Of a stretch of DNA of 64,000 nt, positions 14,201 to 25,714 are shown piece after piece. The notes below the pieces were generated by a model that saw only the letters and a list, made by a program, of their open reading frames with translations, had not been told where the DNA came from and ran no database searches. The translations under genes and the position numbers were made by a program. Position 1 is the stretch's first letter. The number at the start of each line of letters is the position of its first letter. Origin of the DNA: Mugil cephalus (taxonomy: Eukaryota > Chordata > Actinopteri > Mugiliformes > Mugilidae); assembly GCF_022458985.1 (NCBI RefSeq), contig NC_061777.1:9154668-9218667 (forward strand), read 5' to 3'.

Positions 14201-14499
14201 CAATCGTGGTGGCCGAGGAAGGGGAGCCCGAGGTGGCCAAGGTACTCGCCCCGAGAGAGTCGTCAAACCCATGCTGGAGAGGGTATGTTCTCAGGTGATA
14301 CAAGGAGATTAATTGATGTCTTTATGAAATGGATCCACCATTTGAGATTTTGTTGTCGCAATTTGGTAAAACCGTGTACAAGAAAACTACTAAACACAAT
14401 TGCAAACCAGGATTCATTTTGTTGTCCTGCTAGGATGATGTCCTGGCACCTAACATAGATGACCCGGAAGACTTCCCTGCACTGTCGGGTGGACGATAA
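11295..14499 (+). CDS. habp4: habp4, hyaluronan/RNA-binding protein 4 (Ki-1/57)
   Basis: Eight exons: 11295-11523, 12612-12774, 12918-13058, 13157-13228, 13318-13398, 13644-13818, 14091-14282 and 14434-14499 (taa), giving 372 aa (human 413). The start MLPDAYG precedes the family signature [21 protein letters not shown] lysine-rich linker follows, then a short Q-rich patch, an RG-rich segment in exon 3 ([16 protein letters not shown]), acidic exons 5-6 and the core motif [11 protein letters not shown] (about 245-255) with [10 protein letters not shown]. Exon 7 has a second RG-rich segment ([11 protein letters not shown]), and the protein ends [13 protein letters not shown]. It is an intrinsically disordered nuclear/cytoplasmic RNA-binding and ribosome-associated protein of the HABP4/SERBP1 family. 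SERBP1 is the alternative, but the N-terminus and the cdc14b neighbour favour HABP4. It is tail-to-tail with cdc14b. Confidence 0.95.
11860..12160 (+). repeat. Common teleost interspersed repeat in habp4 intron 1
   Basis: The words ctgggttctgctaaagg, tttcttcctgttaaaa, ggagttttcctttcc and the tail gctatataaataaaattg are hallmarks of a very abundant teleost repeat, from memory of fish genomes. It ends like the 3' tail of a retroposed element. The class is not assigned. Confidence 0.55.
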
Positions 14500-14582
14500 A
14501 TTCACTCCCCATTCACCTCCTGCTACAAAATGTGCCAAGTCATGTTTCTGCTGCTCTTGAGGTTTTGGTGCATCACTGTTCA

Positions 14583-14588
14583 AATAAA
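14583..14588 (+). promoter_or_regulatory. poly(A) signal of habp4
   Basis: AATAAA, 84 bases after the habp4 stop codon, giving a very short 3'UTR. Confidence 0.75.
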
Positions 14589-14723
14589 CGCTTTTGCAAG
14601 TTTAGATTTTTGTTCGTTTTGAAGGCAACACTGAGACTATTACAAATGAAACCAATCATTTGGATGTCTGCATTAAGGGCATCATAAGAACACAGGACAA
14701 GGACTCGCTTATCGGGGAGTACA

Positions 14724-14729
14724 TTTATT
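14724..14729 (-). promoter_or_regulatory. poly(A) signal of cdc14b
   Basis: TTTATT on plus, so AATAAA on minus. It gives cdc14b a 3'UTR of about 0.7 kb ending roughly 120 bp from the habp4 poly(A) signal. Confidence 0.6.
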
Positions 14730-15440
14730 TAAAAAGATATGCGTCAAGCAAATGTCTTTAGAGGATTATGAACACGAGGCCCCATTAGGACCATAGAATG
14801 ATTCTAACGGAGTACAAAATATTTACAAAATACAAACTGAGTATATCAAATGTTATATTTACAATCTTGAAATACAGGAGCTGAAAGCATGACAAATACA
14901 GTAAATGAGAAGCCAGACACCGAGAGTGGAGGGATACATGTGCACGGTACTATATGTTGTGAAGGATTCTTCCCCATAGACTCATTCGACTACATTCCAG
15001 GAAAAACCTGCCCTCGTGCCTTTCAGAGAGCAGAGGCCAAGAGCAGGTTTATATTCCAAACTTCTTTCCAGGCCCATCAACAAATCTAGCCGTGAATCCT
15101 TTCATCTTACAAACCAGAATATTTGCTGCACAGTGCTCAATCGGAGGGAGTTTCTTTGATTCTGACATTCACATGCCGGTCTGATGCTTGCTACTGCATG
15201 CTTCGATAAGTAGGAACAACCAGGCAATGAATAAAACTGTTACATGATGCAGATATTTAAAAAATATATAAAAACCAAAGTGCCTTGCGGGTAAAATAAC
15301 TTGTAATCAAATCTAATTATTTCTGTGCCACGTCACATTGGCTAAAGTTTGTTCTAACCTCCCTCAAAACTTAAAGACTACTGAAAGACGAGTACAAGCT
15401 GTATTGAAGTGGGATATCCTCAGTTTCCAGATCCACAGGC

Positions 15441-18400
15441 TCACCGAAGCAGAGGAGCTCTAGCTTTGGGTATGGAGTGACTGAAAAAAGAAATAAAAGC
15501 ATTAACGGAAATTATTGTCTGCTCTTTACTCCATTTAGTAAACAGTAAATGTAAGAAAGAAAAATAGAGACAGATACCATAGCCTGGAAAGTCTAACAGA
15601 TTGCAAAGAGCTGCGAGCTTTACGCCTTCTGGAGACTGTGCGCCTGTTGCATGACAGAAATGTGAAAGGGAAGGGAGGTGAATATTGCAGATTAGCACCG
15701 GTAAAAGATGCAGACGCTTTAGAGCGGTGGCAACGGACCGAAAAGGCAGATCACATGGTGAGCAGCAGAGTCCAGAGAAGCTATAGCCAGTCACAGTCTG
15801 AAATATACACTGTTCTTAAGAGAACATGCAAGGAAAAGATACTGGAGGAAGCAGCGGAGTTTAATGGCATCCTGACAGTGGTACATTTACTACGTTAGTC
15901 AGGCTATACTTCATGTTAGTACAACATCTGACTAAAGAGCGTAGGCTGGGCTGCACCATCAGCACTGAATTATTTTTTTTTATGGCAGACAATAAAGATA
16001 ACCTGATTGAAATAAAATCAAATTAATACAACTGACTACGCATCAGGGTTAAACCAATATGGTTAAGATTTTATAGTAGATAAACATTTTATTGGGTTGT
16101 CCTGATTTGAAAAGTAATTTATTGTATGAAAGCAGTTGTTTATTAAAGAGAAGGATTTCAGACCTCAGCTGATACAGCTCTGAGATCTAAACCAAATGTT
16201 TAGTCAAGGGAAAAAAAAAAAAAAAATGTCGACCGTCTGAAAAGAAATTGTGGACAAACCAGTTGTGTTTTATTAAGTTGCTGATGCAGCCCAGCCTAAG
16301 CACATTAAGTGTCTATGCCAGAACCACCATCTTGAACGTTAAAAGGAGAAAGAGAGAGTGTGTGATGAGCCTCTGGGGTTTGGCTGGATTTACACAAGCA
16401 CCGAGGATCCAATTTTCCCTTTTTTGCTCTACAGATCAACCAAAGGCTGCCAAAATCAGAAAGAGTTTGTTTTTTCAATTTTAGCTCTTTCCAGTTCGGG
16501 TAGCACAGCAGAGATCTTTAAAAAAAAAAAAAAAAAAAAAAGGCCCTAACCAAAAGATTTTGTGTGCAAATGCAGCCCAAGTCTCCAACATGGCTTTCTG
16601 AGTGTGTCTGAGGGAGCTTGCCTGCAGGTGGACCTGTGCCATGTTTAAGTTGATGAGAGTGCCTGTGTTGGGTGTGACACTGGCCGTGTCTCTATGGCTG
16701 CCACACGGCTCACAACACATTGGGTCTCTGTCGCCAGCGGCGACGTGCAAGTTGCCTAGGGACCTGACCAGTCTGGTGTGGCACAGGGAGCTGGCAGAGA
16801 GAAGGGGAAGCTGTTAATTTACTCCATGAATGGCTATAGCCTCTTGGTTGCTTTTCAGCTGTGTGTGTGTGTGTGTGTGTGTCAATGCCACATAAACACA
16901 TCAAAACGCATGTTGTCATCAATGTATCCACACGACCCCGCTCTCAATTATGCAGCAAATATTACGTACATTCAAGCTTCTTACTAAGCTTTCAACAATA
17001 AAACAAGAGCTTGTGACGTCTGTCCGGGTGTGTAACATTTTACCCTTTTGGTTTTCTCTCCTATTCTTTTAAAATCTGGCTACTGACCTTCCTCTTACGC
17101 CGTTGGCCGGCAGTGAGGTCCTGGTCCTCTTCCTGCCGTCCGAGTGGTCAGACAGAGCCAAAGGGCTGACGCCGGTCTTGCAGCCCTGAACGCTGGCCTG
17201 CAAGATGACCCTGCTGCAGAGGAAGCGAATGTCATTCATTAGCCGGGGCATGTTTTATGTCTGCGCGTAGAGCTGCAGCGCTGCGCACGTTACCTCAGGG
17301 ACTGAGATGACGACCGGGTGTGTATCTTATTCTCCTCTTGCCTGTGAAAACAAAGCAACGTGTCGGTAACGCAAATCTGAAAGTTTGCCACTGACACACA
17401 CGACAAGACTGGAGGCAGAAGAGGAAAAGGTTGCATGAAGATGGGCAAGAGGATTTTTTCCAATATATTAATAGCTTTAGTTTTAGTGTACAGATCTTTA
17501 TAGCATTCAACAGCCAGGTAGGATTAGTAAAAAGCCAAGTACCAGAAGAAGCCACGTGGTGGTGCTAAGCAACTTCAAGGGACTTTTATTTTCCAGTTTT
17601 GATCAAGATGGCTTAACTGTCTGCCAAGGTTACATTCTGGCACTCCAGTCCACACAGTAATCAGTAGTGTGAAGCGTGATGTTTGAAAAAAAAAATGATG
17701 GGAATGACACAAAATAATTATGTATAGAAAACGATGAGAAGGACATGGCAGGAGCCTCTGATGTTTAAGATCTTTAAAGAAAAAAAATAAAAAAATAAAA
17801 GGGCTCTGCTCATCAGCTTTATGTTTACTGCATTTACAGAAAGAACAAAGTGACAGGAGGATGATTTTGAACAGATTTCTGATTGGGAATTGGGGAATTG
17901 AAAAGAGACCAGGGTCTCACTTACAGCATTCTCAGTTAGAGCTCCAGGAGGGGGGGGCAGGGCGGGTTTTGGGGGGGCTGACGGGCGGCAGAACTCATAG
18001 AAATCCTAACCCGTCTATACAGAAATGCAGGATGGAAGAAGGGAAGCCATACACAATCCACCACAGGGCAAGGCTACACAGGGAGGAGAGCAGCATGGCT
18101 ACCAGCCATCTGAAAGGAGGACAAATCCAACAACAAGAGCAAACGGAACAAAAAAAAAAAAAAAAAAAAAAGGGATATAAAGGAAGGAGAGACAAGAGAC
18201 GTCTGGGCGGGACACAAAGCCTCTGATGTTCTGCTTTTCCACCGGGACTGGATTAGATGAAACACCTTTCATAGAGCCTTGTATCGAGCAGTGACAGACG
18301 TCAAGTTTTTAATTCTTTACGTGATCTGATGCGTCAGCAATCTGCCTCGTGCTCAATGTAGAGAGATGTAGCAGAATTTGAAACATCTATGATACAGAAA

Positions 18401-21400
18401 TTTATGCTGAGATGTTAGTATGATGCAGGGCCGGCTATTTAGAGTCAGCAAAAAATAAATAAAAAATTATGTAATCGTTAGTTCTGAATGAATTATCTAT
18501 TGTCAGATTCTGCTTCAGAAGGACCTGACGGAGCGCACAAAGCTCAGATGATAAATGTACACTGATCCAGTCACAAAAGCCATGGAAAAAAACAACAACG
18601 GGCAATTGACAATGATCCCGGCCCAACAATAATTATATGTTAGACACAAAAACACAGATTGAACAGAGGCATGTGCAGGCGTGCATGTCCAGGGGCTTTC
18701 ATGCCTGTTGCCATGCATGAAAAGCCAGAGAGGATGGAGAAAAGTTTTGATAACTGTTTTTTTCCCTAATCACCCCTAGGACTCGACATGCACTCCAGTG
18801 TTGCATAATAAAATAAACAGCGGAGCCAGATGGTGAAGTTCAGCTGGATATAAGACGTTTGTGTAGAAACGCACACACCGATAGAGCATACGGCCTGAAG
18901 TGCAAGCGAATCTTTCTCCTGCCTCGACTCCCTCCTGATTAAAAACCCCCTTTTCGTCTCGTAACTACCTAGAATGTCACACGTGATGTTTTGTAATCCT
19001 TTAAATCAGAATGAACAACAATATATCCCAAAGCTGCAAATTAAACTCGTAGAACACCTCAGTCACAGATCAATTTGATACCAAAGACCTACTAATAAAT
19101 AATAAAAATCACCTATAGCTAAAGTGGTTGTTAGCTGCTTTATCAAAGACATGCTCAGTGCAGAGGAGAATGAGGCCACGGTTTCCCCTACTAGCACATT
19201 TTTCCTTGAGAAGTGCAAAGTCAGTAGTGTAAGCCAAGCACTAAAATATTTAATTCAACTAATCCAGCTCTGATCAAAAAGCTGCGATTAGTTGAATAAT
19301 TGGTGCTGTTGTTAACCGGTACAGTGGGTTTCAGCTCGAGAGGTTTATCTTCACTCAGAGGATATCTGGGGTACGCCCCGATATCAAAGCAGCACAGCTC
19401 AGTGTGTCTATGAGGCAGACAATGAAAGGCGTGTAAATGTAATGCATCCACTAAGTGCATATCCACTTCACACCATAGTCATCCAAAGAAAATAAAAATT
19501 AAAAAAAAGAAAAAGGGAAAAAGAACAACTTCAAGTCAGCCATACCATTCACTGGCATAGCAACCGTCTCTACAGGAAGAGGATGTCAGCTAAAAAAGGA
19601 AGTGACGTGCACTTACCTCCATCATACAAAACCTCACTTCCTCTCTCTGCTTTTCCTCTCCCCCACTCTCTCTTTGCCTCTTTCTCTTTCTGCTTCTATC
19701 TTTTGAACGGCAGGCAACACATCGGCCACACCGTGCCCATGAGGCTGCAGCAGAACGCTACCACCTGCCTGACATGGGACAACAGAAACAAGCCAAAGCC
19801 GCATGGGTACATTGGCGGAGGCCGGTCAACCATCCTGAGCCATGCTGACACGCTACCAGAGCTTGATTGACTCATAAGAGGAGGACTTTAGGAAGAGAAA
19901 CGTGGAAGCAAATAAAAATACTTGACATTCTTCCTGATTGGTAGAGTGTTAGCATTAGCATTTTAGCAGCTTCCATAGAGCCTGCTGTATCGCACACACA
20001 AAACGGAAACAAAATTATGTCAACGGGTCACAGTATTTTTTTTTTTTTTGCTGGCAACCACATTTAATTGTAGTTTTGTCTGAAGAATGTTTCTCATACG
20101 TTTTGACATTTCCAAGATCAGCCAATCTGAGAATCATTAACAACTGTCAAGTTCACACACATCTAAGTTTAACCACTGAATTATATACTCTCACATCAGG
20201 TGTGCAGCATCGTTCCCAGCCACCGAACGTCTTCGCCTTCGCTGCCCCGTGGCTTGAGATCACTCGAGATTCAGGGTGCGACCTCTTGCCTTCGTTCAAA
20301 GTCCTGAGCTGTGTCAACACTCTAGCTGCTTGAATTCCCTACTGCAACGCAAGAAACGTTTCCCACCAACTAAACGCCAAAAAGCCAAATTCCCTCAACT
20401 TGGATGCTGTGACATGAGAACGGATTTGGTTCAGGAATGTTTTCCCCTTGATCTCAGATTCATTTTTAAGATGAAAAGACGCTGATGATCAATCCTGCAG
20501 GAAAACAACCTCAAACATTATAGCTGAAACATGCCGCTGTGCCTTTCTACATGCAGCCCTCAAAAGTTTTCTTCTTTATTTCAAATAACTAAATCCAGCC
20601 CAAACATTGACTCAGCAGCAGATGACTGTATCACACACCTACATCTGAAGGTGGCATTTCATTCAAATAACCAAAAGAAAAATAGATGCATATTCCCTCG
20701 CTCCTTATTTCATATATTAATAAAATTAGGATAAATTCGATGATGTGGATAAAGGTTAGCAGCTCTAACAGGTTAGTCCTGTCTGACTATTAAGGATACA
20801 CACCAAGAGGGGGCTCACAGAATGAAATGAGAAACTTAACAAAAATATACAATGCGGACCCTGGTTATTTGTTACTTATTATTTGAAAAACGCCTCCGTA
20901 CATGTGTAATGATCCGAGCGGCTCACGAGAAGAGGAACCCACTCGTCTGACAGCTGTACAACACAGTGGTGTGATGCATGATGGGGCTTGCAGACCCCCT
21001 GGATACTTACGATAATGAGCCTGAAGACGATCGGGCCTGCCTCTTGCTCTTCAGAGCGCGTAGTTTATCACCCTGCGTGAGGCCGTTTCTCTCCTCTTCA
21101 TCATTGTACTGTGAAATGGGGAAACAGCAGTGAACACAAAGCGCTCGTTTCCTCGGGGTGCGACTTGGCGGGCCACTTCAAACCCACCAGATCCATGTCT
21201 TCTTTCTTGGATGCCCTGTTTTTGTTGCTCCCGTTGATGGTTATGTCATCCACTCCAGACAGGATCCTGGTCACAGCCGTCTTTCCGTTCTCCCGTTCGT
21301 TTAGCATCTTCTCCCGGAAAACATCTCCCTCTGCCCACAGACTATTCTGCTTCCTGAAATTTGAGCAAACCACAAAGTAAACTCACTATCAAGTTTGGTT

Positions 21401-24400
21401 TAATATTCAACAATACAGTCAAACCTGATCAAACCACGCCCACACAGACCTGCTTAGACATATCTGTGACAGCCTGCAGAACATAACTGTAGTTGGCGCT
21501 TGTTTAATTTGAGATCTTTTAACAGGACAGTGAAATCTGTGACATTTTAAAAATCCTGCTTCAGCCAACACCTACTCTTCGACAAAGTTCTGCTGAGGAC
21601 CGATGATGGACCCTGGTCGGCAGATCCGTATCCATGCAATAGCCTCTGCTGCAGTGAGCCGGTAATGCTTCATCATGTAGCAGCCAATCAGAGTACCCGT
21701 CCTCCCCAGACCAGCTAAAACCAAACCAAAGTAACAGGAGATTAGCATATGCATTTAACAGTATACTAATCGGAGCCTATACAGTCACAAGCTTGGGGAT
21801 ATCTCACCTTTGCAGTGGACAGCGATGGCCCCTTCCGCATTCTCACAGATGTTGAGGAACTTCCTGACAATGGAGTCATTCGGCGTACTCCCGTCCACGA
21901 AGAACAGGTCATGATGTTCAAAGCCGGAGTCCGTAAACCGCCGAGCGTCATACATCTTCTTGTTGAGTCTGACGACGGTGGTGATGTTGTGTTTCCTGAA
22001 GTATGGGATGTAGGCCTCAGGAGCATGCAGAGGGTACCCTTAAGCAACAGGAAACCAGTCTGGTGAGTTCGGGGGGCGTTGTTAAAATGAGGTACAGCCA
22101 ACTCCTTTAATGTACTTCGCTTACCATTCTCGATTTTGCTCTTCGGATGAGGCCCGCTGAATGCAAGGAACTTTCCTGGAATGATCCAGTTTAAGTCTCC
22201 GTTTTCCGCTCTCTCGTAGTGCTCGTACTCCTCCACATCGAAGTTGGAGAAGTCGAGCCAGCCGTACTGCAGGGCCTAACGGACGGTTGAAAGGGAAATA
22301 ATGTCATTAGGAGCCCGGCAAGACAAGACAGAAAAATAAATCAGGCATTTAAAAGGCATACTTTGTGAACGCCGCGGAGGCAGTCGAGGATGTTCAGATT
22401 GTACATGCAGGTTCCAAACGAAGCATCTCTGTAAAACAAAAACAAATTCACGGTCTTTATGTGCAATGTGTACTCTGGATGTATCCTTAACTCCTCTGAA
22501 AACAGCAACAACGCTGGATTTTGTAACAGTTTCCTCCAAGAACGTTAAACAAAACCAGTAAAGAAAATGCCACCAACTGAGGCTACATTCTACTTCATCA
22601 GAAATCAGTAAGATGCATTTACCAGCATGCATCTGACTTCATCAGAAATCAGTAACGCTTCACAGCAGCTGGCACAGTTCGTCTGTGCCAAAATAAAATG
22701 CTGCACAGACTGTGTTGGCGGACTGTTACCTGAATGGTATATATGTTGAATTCCTTGACACCAGCAGACTGTAGGCGTCCTCTGGCGTCATATTTAGATG
22801 CATGACCTTTACAAAAATACAACAAAAAAGAAAGAAGCAGAAGCATCCAATCAGCTCATCTCGTATTACAGGCAGTTTCAATTTCATTCCAACAATCAGT
22901 CCACAAGCTGTACGTAAGACACAAGCTACTTACTGCATATGAGCCTATTAAATAGGCAGCATTGGCTTGTTTCTTCTGATCGCCACAGGTATAGAATATG
23001 ATCTTCTTCCTCGAGAGTGTAATGGACTGTGCAAAAACATTAAGAACAGTGTGAATTTGTATGTGATTACTACAGTTTTATGAGTGTTTTCTTAATTTGA
23101 AAAGCTGCAGTGATGAGACAGCCGACATTGCTAAATGAAAATGTAACTTCCCAAATAAAATAAACAAAAGTTTCTCTTAGGGATGCCTTCCAGAGATTAT
23201 GTAAGCTAGACTGGCGTTATTGCAAAAATGCACATAGGTGGAGGAGTGAACACTAAGCTAAGGTCGAGGCTAAATTATCACCATATAGGACAATTAACAT
23301 CTGCGTGTACATTCATTGGCTGCCCAAATCAATACCCATGGGGCTCTAGAGATCAGGCAACATACAAACTGCCCCGACAAAGAAGAGAAGGGGCATAAAT
23401 TAAGCAGCAAAACAGTCAACTTGCTTGCAAACAAACAAACAAATTTTACTTTTCCCGTCTACCGCTGGTATAAATAGATATTGACCTGACATTTTCTCCC
23501 CCATTCTCCCTTCCAGGAAGTGTAATTAGGAGAGACGGTTCACTTTACCTTGAGCTTCTTCGTCAGCTTGCAACAGAAGCGATAAAACATGGCCAGGTTA
23601 AGGGGACCAAAGTCCGCATAGAAGCTGAGAGAGGGAGAAACAAAGAAAGGAGAAAAAAAAAGAAAAGAAAAGAAAAAATGAGTGTGTCAGAGTGGCTATT
23701 TATGCAACCAGCTATGTCTCTGGGGAACTTTCACTAGATAGAATCGGCTACCTACCGACACAGTGAAATCACTGACAGGGTAAAGACTATATTTGGAAAC
23801 AGCTTGTGCCAGAGTGGGTCAATCGGAACAGGACAAAAAAAAAAAAAAAAAAAGGATGCAAAGATGTTTTTTGTACCACTGGCACAAAAAAGGTCAATGT
23901 TGTCCTCTCCTGTGGCCTGTTCAATAGCAACCCACTGAAACAACCCTGGACTCCTGCAGGCTCTAAAACTGCTAATGCAAGTGTGGAAAAAGTGCCTTTG
24001 TTCGTTTAAATTATCAATCAGGAAGCAACTTCCTTCTTGTAGGAGAAATAAAATCCATTCCACATAAAGCACTGCACCACAAGATTATTGAGGAACTGAA
24101 CTCCTGCAGGGAAAGCTAAAATTAGCCTAGACACATTAAAATAAAAAAAATAAAAAAACTACTTGTGCATAGGAAATGCACGATGCAATGATACCTTAAG
24201 GTGTGGACAGTGTAGGGTAATTTAAATAGTATTTTATTGCACTTGGAATGCGTGGAAGGGCAAGAGGGCAAAGTTCAAAAAACCAACTCACTTCTCATAG
24301 GCCAGCTCCTCGTCTATGCAGAAACAGTGTCGCTCGGTCGTGCTCTTGATCTTTTGCTGAAGTATGGCAAAATAGAGTTGATCTGGGAGGAAAGAGACAT

Positions 24401-25714
24401 GGGGAGGAGGGGCGGAAAGGGGAACAAAATAAAGAAGCAGTTACTTCAATTTGTACCCTCGGCTCCCATTCCCACACAAACCAAACCCCTCCTCTTTTTC
24501 GTCAACAAATGCTCATTTTAAGTATTTCCTGCAAACTCACCTTTGATGAACTCAATACACCTTTGCGACACATCGTCCGCGGCCGTCTTGCTAACACTTT
24601 TAAACATGATTTTTCTTCTTCTTCTTTTTTTTTTTTTTTTTGCAAAGAAACGTGCGACGCGAGATTTCTTCACGAGGATTTGCACATGCCAAGGAGGAAA
24701 AACAAAGTGCGCGAATGCGGCTGGAGGTTTAAAAGACGAGTTAAAAGCGGTTACCTTAAAAACATAGCGCTGTGAGGAAAGAAAAACAATAATAACAGAA
24801 CACTTCTTGAGCTTGACTTTTCTTTTCAAAGAGCGGAAAGTCACCAGCCGAGTGGGTAGGGAAAGGAGGGTTTCGTGTGCAAGTGCGCACTCTGCTAAAA
24901 AATGATCCCCGCTTGGCTCCTCCCCCGAGGTGCTCCGCGGCCGCGCCATTGGCCGAGAGAGACTCATCGCGCTACGCAATTGGAGGAACCGCCTGTCAGT
25001 CACGCTCTGCCCCGCCCATTTCAGTTTAAAGTTCTCGACTTGAGCCACTTGATAGGCCCCGGGATCTTTGCCCAAGCGGTTGCTAGGACGATCCGTCAGC
25101 CAATCAGATTTGTAATTTCCACTTCGACGATCCTCCCCTCTATCATACTTGAGCCTCATCGATGTTACAAAGAATCCAGGAAACGACAACAAATATGCAA
25201 AAGTCAACATCACATCGCACTGACAGTGGTTTGGACATGACATTTATGACACTGATGCGTCACACAATTATTCAATAGACATATATAAATCATAAAAAAT
25301 AACAGTGGTGCAGCCAGGCATACGTTCTTGTGAATTTCCTTCAATTTAAATAAGCACTAAGTATACTATAGTGCAAAACAACTGCAGTATGCATTTTTGA
25401 CGCAAACCAAGTGCATTTGCGATAAAGGGACAGGCGGTGTCGCCATAGTGGGACAAAAAGCTGAACAAATCAAAGACTTCCACACGCCCCTGGTCATTTA
25501 AAAAGGCATACGTGTGCGTGCGCGGTTGGCGGCGCGCGTCTCCACATTATGTGCCAACTGGGCTGAAAGTTGACGGGGTTCAGACCGCGGACCCTCTACT
25601 CTTACCTGTTATCTCAATGGAAACATCAGAGTTTGGCTCCGCCTCCGAGCTGCTGGGAGCTGCACAGCGCTTTTTCCTCGACTCGGATCGTCTCCTCTCG
25701 CTCTTGCGCTTCAT
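15441..25714 (-). CDS. cdc14b: cdc14b, dual-specificity protein phosphatase CDC14B
   Basis: Fifteen minus-strand exons: 25714-25606, 24382-24292, 23624-23549, 23026-22934, 22806-22730, 22428-22362, 22275-22125, 22038-21808, 21714-21576, 21353-21188, 21108-21011, 17341-17294, 17213-17088, 15643-15578 and 15480-15441 (tga). The total is 1578 nt, or 525 aa (human 498). The N-terminus [16 protein letters not shown] matches human CDC14B and is a bipartite nuclear-signal-like basic block. The core shows [28 protein letters not shown], the acid-loop region [13 protein letters not shown] and the P-loop HCKAGLGRTG (catalytic Cys297, Arg303), then [20 protein letters not shown]. The tail is Ser/Arg-rich and ends [12 protein letters not shown]. 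The enzyme removes proline-directed phosphoserine, opposing CDKs in mitotic exit and DNA-damage response. Exon 14 (66 nt) is the least certain: its donor gtatct is weak, but phase and similarity to the human tail support it. Confidence 0.95.
16860..16882. repeat. (TG)n microsatellite in cdc14b intron
   Basis: Eleven TG units, uninterrupted. Confidence 0.9.
17342..21010. other. Large cdc14b intron (3.7 kb)
   Basis: It contains A-runs (17765-17800, 18151-18171), a G-rich patch (17949-17976) and a T-run (20037-20050). A segment at 19615-19800 has a good minus-strand donor-like word (gtaagtgc) but no matching coding frame. No exon of a known gene was recognised. Confidence 0.5.
22592..22655. repeat. 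Short direct repeat, 20 bp, 44-bp period
   Basis: acttcatcagaaatcagtaa occurs exactly at 22592-22611 and again at 22636-22655, inside a cdc14b intron. Confidence 0.9.
24541..24607 (-). CDS. cdc14b: Alternative first coding exon (1b) of cdc14b
   Basis: An ATG (24607-24605) opens [17 protein letters not shown] and ends with phase 1 at the strong donor gtgagt (24540). The upstream exon 1a also ends in phase 1 at 25606, so both can splice to the exon beginning DQLYFAIL (24382). The 1b product would be 511 aa with Cys283 as nucleophile, and it would lack the basic N-terminal block. Human CDC14A has a comparable short start, so 1b may represent a cytoplasmic or differently targeted form. No transcript evidence is available here. 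Confidence 0.65.
24948..25104. promoter_or_regulatory. CCAAT boxes between the two cdc14b first exons
   Basis: ATTGG at 24948-24952 and 24979-24983, and CCAAT at 25100-25104, lie in a GC-rich block 340-500 bp upstream of the exon 1b ATG. This supports an independent promoter for exon 1b. Confidence 0.45.

Noticed and set aside
19580-19870. Possible alternative cdc14b exon with a gtaagtgc donor on minus
   Set aside because: No acceptor plus frame that continues the CDC14B reading frame with recognisable sequence.
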